In this document: in pieces, positions 6,701-7,605 of the stretch
Numbering within the stretch: the first letter of the stretch is position 1
Layout of the letters: each line of letters starts with the position of its first letter
Notes under the pieces: generated by a model
The model's input: the letters and a program-made list of their open reading frames with translations, nothing else
Databases searched by the model: none
Told to the model about the DNA's origin: nothing
Position numbers and translations under genes: made by a program
From: Silvimonas sp. JCM 19000
GTDB lineage: Bacteria > Pseudomonadota > Gammaproteobacteria > Burkholderiales > Chitinibacteraceae
NCBI GenBank assembly: GCA_001313065.1
Contig: BBFD01000199.1
Span: forward strand, 1 to 7,605
Length of the DNA stretch: 7,605 nucleotides
Direction of reading: 5' to 3'

Positions 6701-7605
6701 TACCGCCCGCGGCGACGCGGCCGCCCTCGACGTGCACACCACGCTGGCCCGTGGCGTGACTGCCAATCTGAATCAACCCGAAGCGCTGGGACGTGGCCCG
6801 CTGGAGATCAATGGCAGGCTCACCATGTCGGTGCCGCGCCATCACGTCTGGTCCAGACCGCTGAGCGGCAGTGGCCAACTGGAAATCAGCGGCAACGCCA
6901 AGGGTGACGGCAGTAGCAGCATCACCATGAATACGGGCGATGGTTTTAGCGGCATCACCACGTTTGGTGGCGGTACCTTTGTGGCCGGAACACGTCCGGG
7001 CGAGGGCTTTGGTGGCAGCGGTAAACTGGTGATCGAAGCGAGTGCCCACATAACCGGCCGCGGCTATATAGCCCGAATCTGCAACTGCATGGCCCGCTGG
7101 AGGTGCCAGGCGGGGCCAGACTGGTGCTGCGCAAAAAAACCTTGAGGCCAGGAGCTTGATGGAGGTGGCGGAGGGCGATGGGGCCGCTGAGCTGGAAGTC
7201 CTTGGGGATTACATCAGCAATAACGCCGTGCTGTATCTCTACACCGAACTGGGCGGCGACCAGTCGCCCACTGGCAAGCTGACGGTGCGCGGCAGTACAC
7301 GTGGACATACCCGCCTGACTGTGGTCAACAAAGGGGGCACCGGAGCGCAGACACGGGACGGCATCCCCTTGATTACGGTGGACGGGGATTCAGCAGGTAC
7401 GTTTGGCCTGAACAACCGTTTGGTGGCCGGGCCGTTTGAATACACCTTGCATAAAGGCACGCCCACCCAGGCGAATGGCAACTGGTATCTGCGCTCAGTT
7501 GATCTGACACCAACGCCACCGCCAACGCCGGTGCCCACGCCTGTACCCACGCCCACACCGACGCCAGCTCCGACGCCCACACCGACGCCAGCACCGACGC
7601 CAGTG
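3580..7605 (+). CDS. Classical autotransporter adhesin: signal peptide, beta-helix passenger and linker (3' end outside window; frameshifted as given)
   Basis: About 1,340 codons are visible. Shortening A7 at 3593-3599 to A5 joins ATG 3580 to a signal peptide: basic CGRNRRRRFYRSGR, hydrophobic FVLLVALGG, then ALA before SLELHH. The passenger is rich in Gly, Asn and Leu with short beta-strand repeats. Copies of the passenger-associated transport repeat (Y/F-x-G-x-T-x2-x-x-G-x-L) lie near 4853-4900, 5153-5200, 5348-5394, 6435-6482 and 6939-6987. An autochaperone-like region and Pro/Thr linker close the visible part; the 12-strand barrel should follow beyond 7605. The frame changes near 3599, 4042, 4568, 4604, 4631, 4730, 5388, 5728, 5760, 6330, 7070 and 7136. 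Those at 3599, 5760, 6330 and 7136 are A/T runs with one or two bases in excess. The product would be exported by Sec and displayed on the outer membrane, probably for adhesion or aggregation. No protease or esterase motif is visible. Confidence 0.85.
7140..7605 (+). other. Autochaperone-like C-terminal passenger region of the autotransporter, open to the right edge
   Basis: This frame follows the A7 run at 7133-7139 and runs open to the window edge, so start-to-stop ORF finding misses it. It contains GDYISNNAVLYLYTELGG, then TGKLTVRGSTRGHTRLTVVN, then GIPLITVDGDSAGTFGL, then GPFEYTLHKG and NWYLRS. This order (KL-V-G, T-L-V-N, PLI-V-G-S-GTF, Y-L, NWYL-S) is the signature of the conserved pertactin/AC-type region immediately before an autotransporter barrel. 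It is the strongest evidence that the whole gene is an autotransporter. Confidence 0.85.
7507..7605 (+). repeat. Pro/Thr linker encoded by short tandem repeats
   Basis: After NWYLRSVDL the frame is almost only Pro and Thr with occasional Ala and Val (TPTPPPTPVPTPVP and so on). Within it a 24-base unit (encoding PTPTPAPT) occurs twice in tandem, 7552-7575 and 7576-7599, differing at one base. Such linkers often separate the passenger from the barrel, and the array can change copy number. It continues past the window edge. Confidence 0.8.

Noticed and set aside
6147..7049. 300-codon minus-strand frame under the adhesin
   Set aside because: His/Gln/Arg-rich composition typical of antisense to Gly/Asn/Leu-rich coding; no start signal or known motif.
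7239..7594. Long minus-strand frames rich in Gly/Val or Ala/Trp opposite the linker
   Set aside because: They are the reverse reading of the Pro/Thr repeat; no ribosome binding site, and the + frame carries conserved autochaperone motifs.

Overview
The window comes from a GC-rich Gram-negative bacterium. A signal-peptide SCPU pilin-like protein, an RcsB-type response regulator and a classical autotransporter together suggest a proteobacterium, most likely a betaproteobacterium. That placement is an inference from protein style, with no marker gene behind it.

Layout, left to right: (i) the C-terminal part of an acidic protein with three copies of a ~30-residue repeat (to 521, +); (ii) a secreted cyclophilin-type peptidyl-prolyl isomerase (601-1222, +), readable only after several frame corrections; (iii) a convergent, intact spore-coat-U-domain protein (1242-1739, -); (iv) an AT-richer region of ~900 bases (1740-2638) with three strong inverted repeats, a 54-residue small gene with one frameshift (2142-2307), a terminator-like hairpin and a possible 48-codon ORF; (v) an RcsB/LuxR-type response regulator (2639-3299, +) with three homopolymer indels, followed by a clear Rho-independent terminator; (vi) a very long autotransporter adhesin gene (3580 to beyond 7605, +) with signal peptide, beta-helical passenger with PATR-type repeats, autochaperone-like region and Pro/Thr linker. 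Its beta-barrel lies beyond the right edge.

The dominant feature of the window is a consistent one. Of 14 A or T runs of six or more bases inside reconstructed coding regions, 13 break the frame, always because one or two bases are in excess. Shortening them restores a 204-residue isomerase, a 218-residue regulator, a 54-residue small protein and most of the autotransporter. The two genes without such runs (the first one and the SCPU gene) are intact. The simplest reading is homopolymer miscalling in the source sequence rather than decay of three or four adjacent genes, but only re-sequencing can decide. A few further frame changes in the autotransporter are not at A/T runs.

Functionally the right two-thirds looks like a cell-surface locus: an exported pilin-like subunit, a regulator of the type that controls envelope and surface genes, and a large adhesin. 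No sensor kinase, usher or chaperone gene is present. I did not find a convincing previously undescribed system; the most novel candidates are the 54-residue small protein and the structured region before the regulator.
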